Source: Pseudomonas sp. (GTDB lineage Bacteria > Pseudomonadota > Gammaproteobacteria > Pseudomonadales > Pseudomonadaceae). From it: a stretch of DNA of 64,000 bases. Each line of letters starts with the position of its first letter. Positions within the stretch are counted from its first letter, which is position 1. The stretch spans positions 109,707 through 173,706 of the forward strand of contig NZ_PEKX01000016.1 in assembly GCF_002796985.1 (NCBI RefSeq). Direction: 5' to 3'. The translations under genes and the position numbers were made by a program. Positions 42,384 to 54,135 of this stretch are shown here, in pieces. Under the pieces are notes generated by a model that saw only the letters and a program-made list of their open reading frames with translations, was not told the DNA's origin and did no database searches.

Positions 42384-44390
42384 TCAGTTGACCTTCACCA
42401 GGCCGCCCTTGAGGGTCAGCATGCCGCCACCGTCGACCGTCTGTTCGGCGGCGGCCTTGTTGGTAAGGCTGACGCCAGCATCGTTGGTCAGGGTGGTGCC
42501 GGCCTTGTTGGTGAGCGAGGTGCCGGCCTGGTTGGTCAGGGAAGTGCCGGCCTTGCTGGTCAACGAGATGCCGGCCTGGGCGGCGAGATCGGCGTCGGTC
42601 TTGAGCGTCAGGCTGCCGCCGCTCTGCAGGGTGAGGGTGCCACTGACCTTGATGGTCAGGTTGCCGTCCACCGTCAGTTCGAAGTTGCCGCTGACCTGGT
42701 GGCTGTAGTTGCCGCCGGTGCTGTGGGTCTGGTCGGCACCGACCTTGACCGTACGGGTATCCTTCACGTCCAGCGTGTCGCTGCCGGACTGGATGGTCAC
42801 GCTGCGCTTGCCCTTCTCCAGGGTGACGGTCTCGTCGCCTTCCTTCACCGTGCGGGTGCGGGCGTTCTGCACCGTGAGCGTTTCGTCGTGGCCGATGGTG
42901 GCGGTGCTGTCGTTGAGCACGTTCACCTTCAGGTCCTTCTGTGCCTGCAGGAAGACTTCCTCGGCATCCTTCTTGTCCTCGAAGCGCAGCTCGTTGTAGC
43001 CGCCACCACCCTTCGACGAGCTGGTCTTGATGCCGGACTGTGTCTGGTTGTCCGGCAGCGCGTAGGGCAGGGCGTTGTCGCCGTTGTAGACGCAGCCGGT
43101 GACCAGCGGGCGGTCCGAGTCGCCATCGATGAAGGTGACGATCACCTCCTGGCCGATGCGCGGGATGAACTGCATGCCGAAACCCTTGCCGCTCCACGGC
43201 AGTACCACGCGCACCCAGCAGGACGAGGCTTCGTCGTTCTGGCCCTGCAGGTCCCAGGGGAACTGGATCTTGATGCGGCCATACTCGTCGGTCCAGATTT
43301 CCTCGCCGGCCTTGCCTACCACTTTGGCCGTCTGGGTGTGCATGCGCGGCTTGGGTGTGGTGCGGGGAGGGCGGTAGGCGGTGGCCTTGGGGATGGCCTC
43401 GAAGCGATTACGGTAATGCTCGTGATCAGCCTCGTGGGTCACCGAGGTCAGCACCCAGTCGATGTTCAGGCTCGCGTCGTCATGCCCGGTGAGGGTGAAC
43501 CAGTGCCCCGGCACCAGCCAGCGGCAGTCGCTCTCGCCAATCAGGCGCTTTTCCTGGCTGCGAAGGCCGTCCACACGCTGCTTGGTCAGCGCATCGCCGC
43601 GGGCCTTGGCGGTATAGCCGCCGGGGTGTTCGTACTGCGCGCGCGGCCCGGCATCGGCCTGCGCCTGGGAATAGAGCGAGGTGGTGGGCGTGGTGAACTC
43701 GTAGTCGGTGGCGCTGTAGGTCCCGGCCACCGCCTGCAGGCAGTACTGCGCTGAACGGATGCCGTGCAGCTCGCGCACGCCGATCTCCTGCCCCAGGTAC
43801 GGCACCTTCGGTCCATTGGGAATGGGCGGGAAGGCATCGTTGCTGTCGGCCAGCACCAGCGTGTGCTTGCCCTCTTCGTGGGTGAGGAACCAGAAGATGC
43901 CTTCCTCTTCCAGCAGCCGCGAGACGAAGGCGAAATCGCTTTCGCCGTACTGCACGCAGTATTCGCGGGGTTCGTAGCTGCCGGTCAGCGACAGCATGAA
44001 GTCAGTGAAACCGTGGGCCTTGAAGATGGTCGTGACGATGTCGCTGGTGGTGAGGTTCTGGAATACGCGGTTGTTGCTGGCCAGGGTCAGCCACCAGAGC
44101 CAGGGACGCAGAATCAGTTGATAGCGGTCGGCGGTGGCGTCGGCGGGGAGCTGGTGGATTTTGCCGATCAGGACGTCTAGGGGACGCTGCTGGTTGTCGA
44201 AGTGCAGGGTGGTGGTGACGTGGCTGGCTACGGAGTCAGGTAGTGCGAGCGGGCTACTGCTGTAACCAAGCAGGTTCAACTGGGCGAGATTGTTTAGCGC
44301 CTCCTGGCCGGAAAGGGTCTGCGGGTAGAGGTCCGTTAGCGCCGACGCCGTGAGGGAAAGACTGGTGGTGGTATCGGTGGGACGGGGCAT
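42384..44390 (-). CDS. vgrG: T6SS spike protein VgrG
   Basis: A 668 aa protein with the gp27-like region (about 10-370), OB-fold/gp5-like region (DEYGRIKIQFPWD, SCWVRVVLPWSGKGFGMQFIPRIGQEVIV) and a C-terminal beta-prism of short repeats (GTSLTNQA, GTSLTNKA, GTTLTNDA, GVSLTNKA). There is no C-terminal effector extension, so cargo must be carried by other proteins such as the DUF4280 protein. ATG at 44390 gives MPRPTDTTTSLS. It is separated from the next upstream gene by 86 nt. Confidence 0.95.
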   Translation of the reverse strand: MPRPTDTTTSLSLTASALTDLYPQTLSGQEALNNLAQLNLLGYSSSPLALPDSVASHVTTTLHFDNQQRPLDVLIGKIHQLPADATADRYQLILRPWLWWLTLASNNRVFQNLTTSDIVTTIFKAHGFTDFMLSLTGSYEPREYCVQYGESDFAFVSRLLEEEGIFWFLTHEEGKHTLVLADSNDAFPPIPNGPKVPYLGQEIGVRELHGIRSAQYCLQAVAGTYSATDYEFTTPTTSLYSQAQADAGPRAQYEHPGGYTAKARGDALTKQRVDGLRSQEKRLIGESDCRWLVPGHWFTLTGHDDASLNIDWVLTSVTHEADHEHYRNRFEAIPKATAYRPPRTTPKPRMHTQTAKVVGKAGEEIWTDEYGRIKIQFPWDLQGQNDEASSCWVRVVLPWSGKGFGMQFIPRIGQEVIVTFIDGDSDRPLVTGCVYNGDNALPYALPDNQTQSGIKTSSSKGGGGYNELRFEDKKDAEEVFLQAQKDLKVNVLNDSTATIGHDETLTVQNARTRTVKEGDETVTLEKGKRSVTIQSGSDTLDVKDTRTVKVGADQTHSTGGNYSHQVSGNFELTVDGNLTIKVSGTLTLQSGGSLTLKTDADLAAQAGISLTSKAGTSLTNQAGTSLTNKAGTTLTNDAGVSLTNKAAAEQTVDGGGMLTLKGGLVKVN

Positions 44391-44476
44391 TGATGATCTC
44401 GCTAGCAGGCCCGTTTGACCTGACTTGATTCAATGAAAATCAACCTGTGCACTTTCACGTGAGGATTTCAGGAGCT

Positions 44477-45427
44477 TTAGTGGCTGCCGGTTTCGTGACC
44501 CTCATGATCACTTTCGTAAGGCATGAATTCGCCTAAATCAACTGAGCCATAGCTGTATTCCGAGAAGTCATCATCACCATCGTCGGTAGCCGGAGGGAGG
44601 GAGTTCAGATAGTCCATCTGCAGTTCGAGAAGCTGATCGGTGGTCATGTTCAGCATCGGCAGGAGAAACAGGCTTTTGTGAGCAGACTTGTGCGCCCTGT
44701 ATTCTTTGTGCGTTTTATCAATTAGCCTGTTTCTCCATGACCAGTTTTCGTATGGATTCTTGACCTTGTTTCGGCCGAGAGTTCTCTTGGTGTTCTGAGT
44801 GAAAAGTTCATTATCAAGAGTAGGGATTTCTTTCTTGAAAATGTGCGCAAGGCTTGCCTTGTAATTTCTGTTGCAGTGCTTTTCGAGTTGATCGGAGTGA
44901 CCTATTGCTACACTTTCGACAATGAATTTATAGCCGGTCACGGTCTTTATGTCGTATTTTATTCGATAGAGACTTTGCGCGCTGTCGGCAAAATCCATTA
45001 TGACTAGATGCGTTTTGTCCTGATGTCTCTGTAGTTTAGATCTCAAGTACTCATCGAATTGCTCAGTTCGATGGCTGGTCACTTTAATAGCGCTGGCGTT
45101 GACCGTTATGACCTGCGCGCCTTTAGCCTTGAGCATCCATTTCACCATTTTTGGGCTGGCGCCAAGGGCAATAAAAAGAACCTTGCAGCCGTCATAGAGA
45201 GACAGGAGTCTGCTGGCTACAAAGTCAACGTCCCTTATAAGTATCTCGTGTCGTGCCTTTATGCTGGTTACAAGGGTGGTTTTAAAGTGATCTTCTACGT
45301 CAGGGTGCATCCAGACTGGAAGTAGTCGCCCAAATAGAGAAAACACTATCGATATGTATTCTTCCGGCTTTTCGGGCGCTAGTTTAAGAGTGCTGCTTTC
45401 GCTGTGAAATACTATGTAGTTAGGCAT
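44477..45427 (-). CDS. Unknown protein between vgrG and clpV (candidate T6SS cargo or accessory)
   Basis: A 316 aa protein starting MPNYIVFHSESSTLKLAPEK at the ATG at 45427; the frame is open much further upstream only because it runs through clpV. It is clearly lower in GC than the flanking genes. Two strand-loop-helix stretches, KVLFIALGASPKMVKWML and HLVIMDFADSAQSLYRI, faintly recall phosphoribosyltransferase-type folds, but the diagnostic acidic pair of a PRPP site is not convincing. The tail is acidic (DDGDDDFSEYSYG). It lies in the same direction as clpV and vgrG, 41 nt after clpV. No family recognised. Confidence 0.75.
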   Translation of the reverse strand: MPNYIVFHSESSTLKLAPEKPEEYISIVFSLFGRLLPVWMHPDVEDHFKTTLVTSIKARHEILIRDVDFVASRLLSLYDGCKVLFIALGASPKMVKWMLKAKGAQVITVNASAIKVTSHRTEQFDEYLRSKLQRHQDKTHLVIMDFADSAQSLYRIKYDIKTVTGYKFIVESVAIGHSDQLEKHCNRNYKASLAHIFKKEIPTLDNELFTQNTKRTLGRNKVKNPYENWSWRNRLIDKTHKEYRAHKSAHKSLFLLPMLNMTTDQLLELQMDYLNSLPPATDDGDDDFSEYSYGSVDLGEFMPYESDHEGHETGSH

Positions 45428-45468
45428 GCTGCCCGCTTTCCTTGTCGATATCCGCTCTATTGCTGGAC

Positions 45469-48017
<2,549 letters not shown>

Positions 48018-48018
<1 letters not shown>

Positions 48019-49031
48019 CAGGGCATCTCCACGTGGCGCAGGGTCAGGTCGATGGGTTGTACGGCGCCGCCGCTGCGGAGCAGGCCGGTGTTCCAGTTCA
48101 GCCGCGGGGCGTTGCCGCGTCCCAGCGTCAGCGGTCCGCTGGCGCGCACCAGCAGGCGTAGTCGGCAGTCGAGGTCGGGGCCGAAGTACAGCGCGCAGAG
48201 ATGGGCCAGTAGCGGATAGGCGATACCGTCCGGGAGGAAGTGCCGGGCCGTGGCTTCGTCCAGCGGGCCGAGGCGCAGGTGGAATCCGGCGTGCTCGTCC
48301 CAGACGCGGGTGCCGGCGATGGCGTCGCGGCCCAGCCCAAGGTTGGTTCCGCCGCGCTTGAGCACGCTGCGCCTTGCCTGGGGAATCTCCCGCCAGGCGC
48401 CGGCGTAGGCTTCGCACTGGGTGGGGATGCCGAACTGTTCGCGGAGCATGGCGGCGAAGCCAACCAGCGAGCGGCGCTGGCCGGAGAACTGCGCGCTGCG
48501 GGCGAGCACGCTGGCGTCGGGCAGCGCGCCGCGTTCGTGCAGGCCCGTCGGCAGCAGCCCCACCAGGGCCCGCAGTGGGCGCCGCAGGGGCGCGGCGGCC
48601 GGTGCCTGGAAGCCCACGGCCAGCCGGTGCTTGCGCAACACCCGGTAGAGCAGGCTGAGCAGGCGATGCTGGAACAGGTCGAGGAATTCGGCGGGCGCAT
48701 GGTCCTTCTGCCGTGCGCGTTGCTGCAGCCACTCCTGGTAGGCGTAGGGCAGGGCGCCATCGGCGCCGCCCAGGCCGAAGATGGAAGTGCTCAGCAGCGG
48801 TCGGCCGTCTTCGTCTTCCAGGGCGTCGATCTGGCTGGGAGCGAACACCGGCGTCAGCGGGCCGCGCAGGCGCAGCGCCTCGGCCTCTGGCCGGCTGCCG
48901 TGGCCCAGCGGTGTGGCCTGGGGCTGCTCGTGTTCAAGCAGCAGCAGGGCTTGCAGCCACTCGAAGCGGTGCGGCTCGGCGCGCAGGCGCCGGCTCAGAG
49001 AGAGAGGGGTTGGCCGGCCTGGGGTTGCCAT
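48018..49031 (-). CDS. tssG: T6SS baseplate protein TssG
   Basis: A 337 aa baseplate subunit forming wedges with TssF. MATPGRPTPLSLSRRLRAEP is chosen as the start; the FEWLQALLLLEHE motif and the C-terminal RLNWNTGLLR stretch are family-typical. It overlaps tssF by 37 nt upstream and clpV by 1 nt downstream. Confidence 0.9.
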
Positions 49032-50821
49032 CGGCAAATCTCCTGGTCCGATTGCACCAGCACCGTGCGCACGAAGCGGTTGGCGTTGGCGTAGAGCGAG
49101 AAGAACTGTGCGAGCACGGCGCCGAACAGCACCGCGCTGGCGCCGACGAAGGCCTGGCGCTCCAGGTGCACGCGCACCTCCAGCCCATTGCGCCAACCGC
49201 GCCAGGCATCGCTGCCGACATGGTCGACCACGCGCGCGCAGTCCAGTCGCACGAGTCCGTCGATTTGTCGGGCGGCGAGCTTGTCTTCGCTGAAGTCGTG
49301 CAGCGCGAGGATTTCCCGCAGGGCGTCGAGGGCTTGCGGGCCTTCCACCAGCGACAGGTGGTTGAGCGTGAGCTGCGAGACCAGTTGCCAGCGCGACGGG
49401 CCGTCCAGCGCTGGCTGGCATTGCCGGCTCGGCGCGCGCAGCAGGCTGGCGCGGGCCACCGGGCCGGGGCGCTCGAAAGCCAGTTCGGTGCCGGCCGGCA
49501 GGTACTCGGCAAGGCCGCGGTTGGTGCACAGCACTTCGGCGCTGAGGCTGTACTGCGGGCTCTCCTGCTGCGGTTGCAGGCCGGCGTCCACCAGGGTCAG
49601 CAGCAGGTCGCTGCCGCGTCGGCTGGGCGTCATGCCTTCGACCCGCCGTGCATGCCAGTAAAGACCGAGCGCGCCGGGGCGGTGCTGGACGCCGTGGTAG
49701 GGTGCGACCTCGACCACGCCCTGCGGGGTACTCGCGCGCAGGGAGCGGATGCTGTGGATCTCCACCGAGTTCTCGCGATGGGCATCGGCGACCAGCCGGT
49801 ACTCGCTGCGCGTGCCGTCCGGTCGCAGCGGCTCGGAGGTCCGCGGGAACAGGTTGATCGCCGGTACGCAGCCCAGCGCCAGGTCGCTGGCCTGCAGGGT
49901 CAGGCGGGCGGGTGCGGGGCGGTCGAAGAGGACGTAGAGATGGAGCTGCTCGCCGCTGGCGCGCAGGCCGTGCAGCGGCAGGTCGAAGAAAGCAAATTTG
50001 TCGGGGAAGGCAAAGTACTCGGCCAGCAGGCGCAAGCCGGGATGGACGCGCTCATCCTCGGGCAGCAGGGCCTGTTCGGCGGCGAAGCCGACCCGCTGCG
50101 GCAGGCCTTCCAGGTGTTGCGACGGCGCCCCTTCGGTCTTGGCGATCAGGCCGCAGGCGTGGGCGCCAAGCAGGTCGGACAGCGCCGCGTTGGTGACGGG
50201 GTTGGCGCTCAGGTGGATGCGCAGGCTATCGACCTCCAGGGCGGCCCAGCCGTCCTTGTCCAGGCAGCGCAGGTCCAGGCGCAAGGCCCCGCGCACGCCG
50301 GCGGTGCCGGTGGCGGCCTGGGCCTCCTCGGCACCGAGCAGCACGACTTCCTCGATGCGCAGCGGCCAGAGGGTGACCTCATCGGTGGTGCGCCAGTGCA
50401 AGGTCTGTCCGCGCAGTTCCTCGGGCAGTTCGATGCGCTCCTGGCCCGGCACGCTGACGAACAGCGGCGTGCCGCGCGGCAGGTGGAAGCCGGCGCTCAG
50501 CTTGCCCTTGGCCGGGTCGGGCTCGAAGCGCACCACAGCGCAGGAGGGCTGGGGGCGCAGGGCCAGCGGATAGAGCTGTTCCAGCAGGGCGTCGCTGAAC
50601 TGTGCGTAGTCGTCGTCCAGGCGTCGCTGCAGGCGCGCGGCGAGCAGCGCGAAGCCCTCCAGCAAACGTTCGACGTGGGGATCGCCGCACTCACCGGGGC
50701 CCAGTTCCAGGCGTCGCGCAACCTTGGGGTAACGCGCGGCAAAGCCCGCGCCGGCGTGGCGCAGCCAGGTCAGTTCGCGCTGGTAGTAATCCAGCAGTTC
50801 GGCATCAATCGAGTCGCTCAT
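48995..50821 (-). CDS. tssF: T6SS baseplate protein TssF
   Basis: A 608 aa baseplate protein (VasA/ImpG family). The diagnostic N-terminus is DAELLDYYQRELTWLRHAGAG split around residue 6-26, with FAARYPKVARRL and DPHVERLLEGFALLAAR. The ATG at 50821 is preferred over one 24 nt upstream because MSDSIDAELLDYY is the usual family start. It overlaps tssE by 17 nt. Confidence 0.93.
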   Translation of the reverse strand: MSDSIDAELLDYYQRELTWLRHAGAGFAARYPKVARRLELGPGECGDPHVERLLEGFALLAARLQRRLDDDYAQFSDALLEQLYPLALRPQPSCAVVRFEPDPAKGKLSAGFHLPRGTPLFVSVPGQERIELPEELRGQTLHWRTTDEVTLWPLRIEEVVLLGAEEAQAATGTAGVRGALRLDLRCLDKDGWAALEVDSLRIHLSANPVTNAALSDLLGAHACGLIAKTEGAPSQHLEGLPQRVGFAAEQALLPEDERVHPGLRLLAEYFAFPDKFAFFDLPLHGLRASGEQLHLYVLFDRPAPARLTLQASDLALGCVPAINLFPRTSEPLRPDGTRSEYRLVADAHRENSVEIHSIRSLRASTPQGVVEVAPYHGVQHRPGALGLYWHARRVEGMTPSRRGSDLLLTLVDAGLQPQQESPQYSLSAEVLCTNRGLAEYLPAGTELAFERPGPVARASLLRAPSRQCQPALDGPSRWQLVSQLTLNHLSLVEGPQALDALREILALHDFSEDKLAARQIDGLVRLDCARVVDHVGSDAWRGWRNGLEVRVHLERQAFVGASAVLFGAVLAQFFSLYANANRFVRTVLVQSDQEICRWQPQAGQPLSL

Positions 50822-51233
50822 GGCGTACTTCCAGTGTTCCGCCAACGGGGATGAGTTCGAACAGCAGAGGCGTGCGGCCGGCGTCCTGGCGCAGGCTGCC
50901 GAGCAGGCGCACGCGCAGGCGCTGTGGGTGCAGGGGATCGGCGTCGACCACGACTTCGCTCAGCCCCAGGCGTGGCTCGAATCGGCTCACTGCGCGGCGG
51001 ATCTCCCGCGCCAGGTGCTGGCGGTCGGTTTCGCGGCGGGCCTGCAGGGCCGTCCAGTCGGCGATGCCGTAGGCGAGGATGCCGACGCCGTTGCCGGCTG
51101 GGCTGCGGCTGTTGAGCAGGCGTGACAGCTCCTGCGCCACCGAGGCAGCCAGGGCGCGCTGGTCGAAGGCCGGCTCCGTCTCTCCGGTGTCGGAGAGGCG
51201 GTCCAGCAGCGGTGGCCGAGCGATGCCGTGCAA
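50805..51233 (-). CDS. tssE: T6SS baseplate protein TssE (gp25-like)
   Basis: A 142 aa GpW/gp25-type protein joining baseplate and sheath. PPLLDRLSD, the ELSRLLNSRS stretch, YGIADW and REIRRAVSRFEPRL match the family. ATG at 51233. It lies 12 nt after hcp. Confidence 0.92.
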   Translation of the reverse strand: MHGIARPPLLDRLSDTGETEPAFDQRALAASVAQELSRLLNSRSPAGNGVGILAYGIADWTALQARRETDRQHLAREIRRAVSRFEPRLGLSEVVVDADPLHPQRLRVRLLGSLRQDAGRTPLLFELIPVGGTLEVRHERLD

Positions 51234-51245
51234 GGCCCGGCGTCC

Positions 51246-51743
51246 TTAGCTGGCGAGCTTGTTGGCGGCCAGGTCCCAGGTCGAGGCGGCGGTGCCCTCC
51301 TTGCTGCCGTCGTCTTTCTGCGCGGTGAGCTCCCATTTGATCTTGGTGAAGTTCAGCGACAGGGTTTCCACCGGCTTGCCACCGGCGCCACCGCTGACGC
51401 TGACGTTGGAGAGCACCACGTTGTTCAGGGTGTAGGTGATGAAGGGCATGATCTTGCCGTCGCCCTCGGCGGCGTTGCGGCCGATGGTGACCGTGGCGGT
51501 GGGGATGGCCTTGCCGGCGCAGCAGTATTCGTTGAGCGTCGGGGTGGAGGTGTCGACGAACTTGGTCAGGGTGAACTCGCCGATGTGTGGCTTGCCGGAG
51601 GTGCGCTCCGAGTTGCTGACATCGTTGGTCACCTGCATGGCGACGTTGTGGCTGTACGACATGATTTCGATCTTGTTTTCGTAGCCGGACAGCAGGCTGT
51701 CGCCCTTGATGTCGTCGCCCAGGTCGAGAAGTATTGCATCCAT
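51246..51743 (-). CDS. hcp: T6SS tube protein Hcp
   Basis: A 165 aa ring-forming tube protein and effector chaperone. MDAILLDLGDDIKGDSLL, EIMSYSHNV and TLNFTKI-like SLNFTKIKWEL are Hcp1-family marks. It lies between tssC and tssE, and a strong hairpin precedes it. It is shorter on GC than the baseplate genes, as expected of a highly expressed gene. Confidence 0.96.
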   Translation of the reverse strand: MDAILLDLGDDIKGDSLLSGYENKIEIMSYSHNVAMQVTNDVSNSERTSGKPHIGEFTLTKFVDTSTPTLNEYCCAGKAIPTATVTIGRNAAEGDGKIMPFITYTLNNVVLSNVSVSGGAGGKPVETLSLNFTKIKWELTAQKDDGSKEGTAASTWDLAANKLAS

Positions 51744-51784
51744 GGTGGAAAACTCCGCTGCATGAAAGGGGGGATGTCAGGTGA

Positions 51785-51825
51785 AGGGGCCGCCCGCGCG
51801 GGGCCGCCCGCGCGGGGCGGCCCCT
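51785..51825 (-). promoter_or_regulatory. Long GC hairpin between tssC and hcp
   Basis: The outer arms AGGGGCCGCCC (51785-51795) and GGGCGGCCCCT (51815-51825) are perfect; an inner stem GCGCGGG/CCCGCGC (51796-51802 and 51807-51813) extends it to about 18 bp with one bulged base. A 14-bp unit CGCCCGCGCGGGGC is tandemly repeated at 51791 and 51805. It lies directly after the tssC stop, upstream of hcp in the transcript. It may stabilise the hcp mRNA or partly terminate transcription. Confidence 0.7.
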
Positions 51826-51829
51826 GGGC

Positions 51830-53317
51830 TCAGGCGGCGACCGGTGGCGGCAGGCTGGCTACCAGGCGGATCGAGGCGGTCAGCTCCTCCAGCTGGAAGT
51901 GCGGCCGCAGGAACACCGTGGCGCGGTAGACGCCGGGCTTGCCGGCGACCTCGCTGACATCCACGCGGGCTTCGCGCAGCGGGTACTGCGCCTTGATCTC
52001 CTGCGGGGCGTTGTCGTTGATCAGCACGTAGTCGGCGATCCAGTTGTTGAGGTAGGTCTGCACATTGTCGCGGGTCATGAAGCTGCCCACCTTGTCGCGC
52101 ATGATCACCTTCAGGTAGTGGGCGAAGCGCGAGGCCGCCAGCACATACGGCAGCATCGCCGAGAGCCGCGCGTTGGCGTTGGCCTCGTTGGTGTTGTACA
52201 GGCGTGGCTTGTTGGTGGACTGGCCGCCGAAGAACACCGCGAGGTCGGTATTCTTCTTGTGGCACAGGGCGATGAAGCCCAGGTCGTTGAGTTCCTTCTC
52301 GCGGCGATCGGTGATTGCCACTTCGGTCGGGCACTTGAGCGACAGGTCGCCGGCATGGGTGCGGAAGGTATGCGCCGGCAGGCCCTCGACGGCGCCGCCG
52401 CCTTCGCTGCCACGGATCGCCGCGCACCAGCCGTACTTGCTGAAGGCATCGGTGATGCGCTGGGCCATGACCCACGCGGCGTTGCCCCAGAGGTACTTGG
52501 CGTGGTCGGTGCCGTCCACGTCCTCGATGAAGTTCATGCCCTCCACCGGCAGGGTTTCCGGGCCGTAGGGCAGGCGCACGAGGTAGCGTGGCAGGGCCAG
52601 GGAGACGTAGCGCGAATCCTCGCTTTCGCGGAAGGAACGCCACTTGATCAGCTCCAGGCTCTCGAAGACCTTGCTCAGGTCACGCGGCACCGCCAGCTCG
52701 GTGAAGCTGCCCATGTCGAACAGGCGCGGGCTGGCCGCGCCGATGAAGGGCGCGTGGGCCGCGGCGGCGACGTTGGAGAGTTTTTCCAGCAGGGCGATGT
52801 CCTGCGGGTGACGGCCGAAGGAATAGTCGCCCACCAGCAGGCTGAACGGGTGCCCGCCGAAGGTGCCGTATTCCTCTTCGTAGATCTTCTTGAACAGCGC
52901 GCTCTGGTCGAACTCGACGGCCTTCTCCAGGTCGTTCTGCAGGTCCTGCTGGCTGACGTTGAGCAGGCGCAACTTGAGGCGCGTGCCGGTCTCGCTGTTC
53001 TGCACCAGCTGGTGCAGGCCGCGCCAGGAGGATTCGAGCTGCTGCACCTCGGGGTGGTGCAGGATCTGATTGAGCTGGGCGCTGATCAGTTCGTCGATGC
53101 GGCCGATGCGATCGTTGATCATGGCCACGGTGTCCTTGCTGACGGTCATGCCTTCGTCGAGGACCTGGGTGGCGAACTCCGCGAGCATGTCGCGGGCGTA
53201 TTCCTGCTGGCTGTCATCGTGGGCCATGCGGCCGTCGGCGATGATGCGGTCGAGCAGGTCGAGGGTCTGGGTACTGCCTTCGGCGCTTTGCGCCGCGGCG
53301 GAGCTGGGTTTGGCCAT
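51830..53317 (-). CDS. tssC: T6SS sheath large subunit TssC
   Basis: A 495 aa sheath protein. Diagnostic motifs are LSAQLNQILHHPEVQQLESSW (split here as ISAQLNQILHHPEVQ), SLLVGDYSFGRHPQDI, the SPRLFDMGSF patch and CHKKNTDLAVFFGGQS. It pairs with TssB to form the contractile sheath recognised by ClpV. It lies 23 nt after tssB. Confidence 0.96.
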   Translation of the reverse strand: MAKPSSAAAQSAEGSTQTLDLLDRIIADGRMAHDDSQQEYARDMLAEFATQVLDEGMTVSKDTVAMINDRIGRIDELISAQLNQILHHPEVQQLESSWRGLHQLVQNSETGTRLKLRLLNVSQQDLQNDLEKAVEFDQSALFKKIYEEEYGTFGGHPFSLLVGDYSFGRHPQDIALLEKLSNVAAAAHAPFIGAASPRLFDMGSFTELAVPRDLSKVFESLELIKWRSFRESEDSRYVSLALPRYLVRLPYGPETLPVEGMNFIEDVDGTDHAKYLWGNAAWVMAQRITDAFSKYGWCAAIRGSEGGGAVEGLPAHTFRTHAGDLSLKCPTEVAITDRREKELNDLGFIALCHKKNTDLAVFFGGQSTNKPRLYNTNEANANARLSAMLPYVLAASRFAHYLKVIMRDKVGSFMTRDNVQTYLNNWIADYVLINDNAPQEIKAQYPLREARVDVSEVAGKPGVYRATVFLRPHFQLEELTASIRLVASLPPPVAA

Positions 53318-53340
53318 TGCTATGCTCTCCTGGCGGCGGA

Positions 53341-53910
53341 TCAGGCTTGCGGTTCGGCGGGCTCGTCGCCTTCGGCGGCGGCCTGGGCGGTGTCGTCGGC
53401 GGCGCCGGCCTCGGCGCTCACCGGGTGGGTCGCGCGGATTTCCTGCAGGCCTTCGGTGTTGCTCACCACGTCCTGCAGTAGCTGGTCCAGCTCATCGTTG
53501 CCGTCGAGCTTGGTGAGCAGGTCGCGCAGGCGCTGGCGGGCTTCGAACAGGCGGCGTAGCGGCACCACCTGATTGACGATGCTCACCGGGTCGAAGTCGT
53601 CGATGTGCTTGAAGTTCAGCTCGACGTTGAGCCGGCTGCCGTCATTGCTCAGGGTGTTGTCGACCTGCACTGCCACACGCGGGCCAATGGACGACAGCAC
53701 GGCGTTGAAGTTGTCGCGGTCGATCTCGGTGAAGCGGCGTTCGCCGAGCTTGGGCAGGGGCGTGACGGGTTTGCCCGAGAGGTCGGCGAGGATACCTACG
53801 ACCAGCGGCAGCTCCTTTTTCTCGACGGCGTTGCCGATTTCCACGTCATAGGTGATCTGGACCCGGGGAGGGCGTACCCGGTCCAGTTTGTGCTGCGTGC
53901 TTTCTGCCAT
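53341..53910 (-). CDS. tssB: T6SS sheath small subunit TssB
   Basis: A 189 aa protein. MAESTQHKLDRVRPPRVQIT is the usual TssB N-terminus, so the ATG at 53910 is preferred to an upstream one. LPLVVGILADLSGKP and the helix LRRLFEARQRLRDLLTKLDGN are visible. The acidic Ala-rich tail (about 165-189) is disordered. First gene of the leftward operon. Confidence 0.95.
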   Translation of the reverse strand: MAESTQHKLDRVRPPRVQITYDVEIGNAVEKKELPLVVGILADLSGKPVTPLPKLGERRFTEIDRDNFNAVLSSIGPRVAVQVDNTLSNDGSRLNVELNFKHIDDFDPVSIVNQVVPLRRLFEARQRLRDLLTKLDGNDELDQLLQDVVSNTEGLQEIRATHPVSAEAGAADDTAQAAAEGDEPAEPQA

Positions 53911-54135
53911 GCTGGCGAACTCCACTGCTGAGGAGGCGGGCACGCCGCAGCGGGTTCGCTGTCGTCGCGCTCCTTGGCTGGACCACGCGGCAGGAAGGGG
54001 AGATGTGATTCAGGCCTGTCCTTGGCGATCCCAGATGGGCTCGTTTGTCCACGAGCTAACCAAGCACGCTAGATCAGGTTGCTAAAAACGCAAATCCGAA
54101 AATAATCTCTGACAGACATTTCACAAGGACGTTTC

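Noticed and set aside
53911..54135. Sigma-54 promoters in the divergent tssB/tssJ region
   Set aside because: TGGC strings occur (for example near 53973 and 54022) but none has the GG-N10-GC spacing with an acceptable -12 box.
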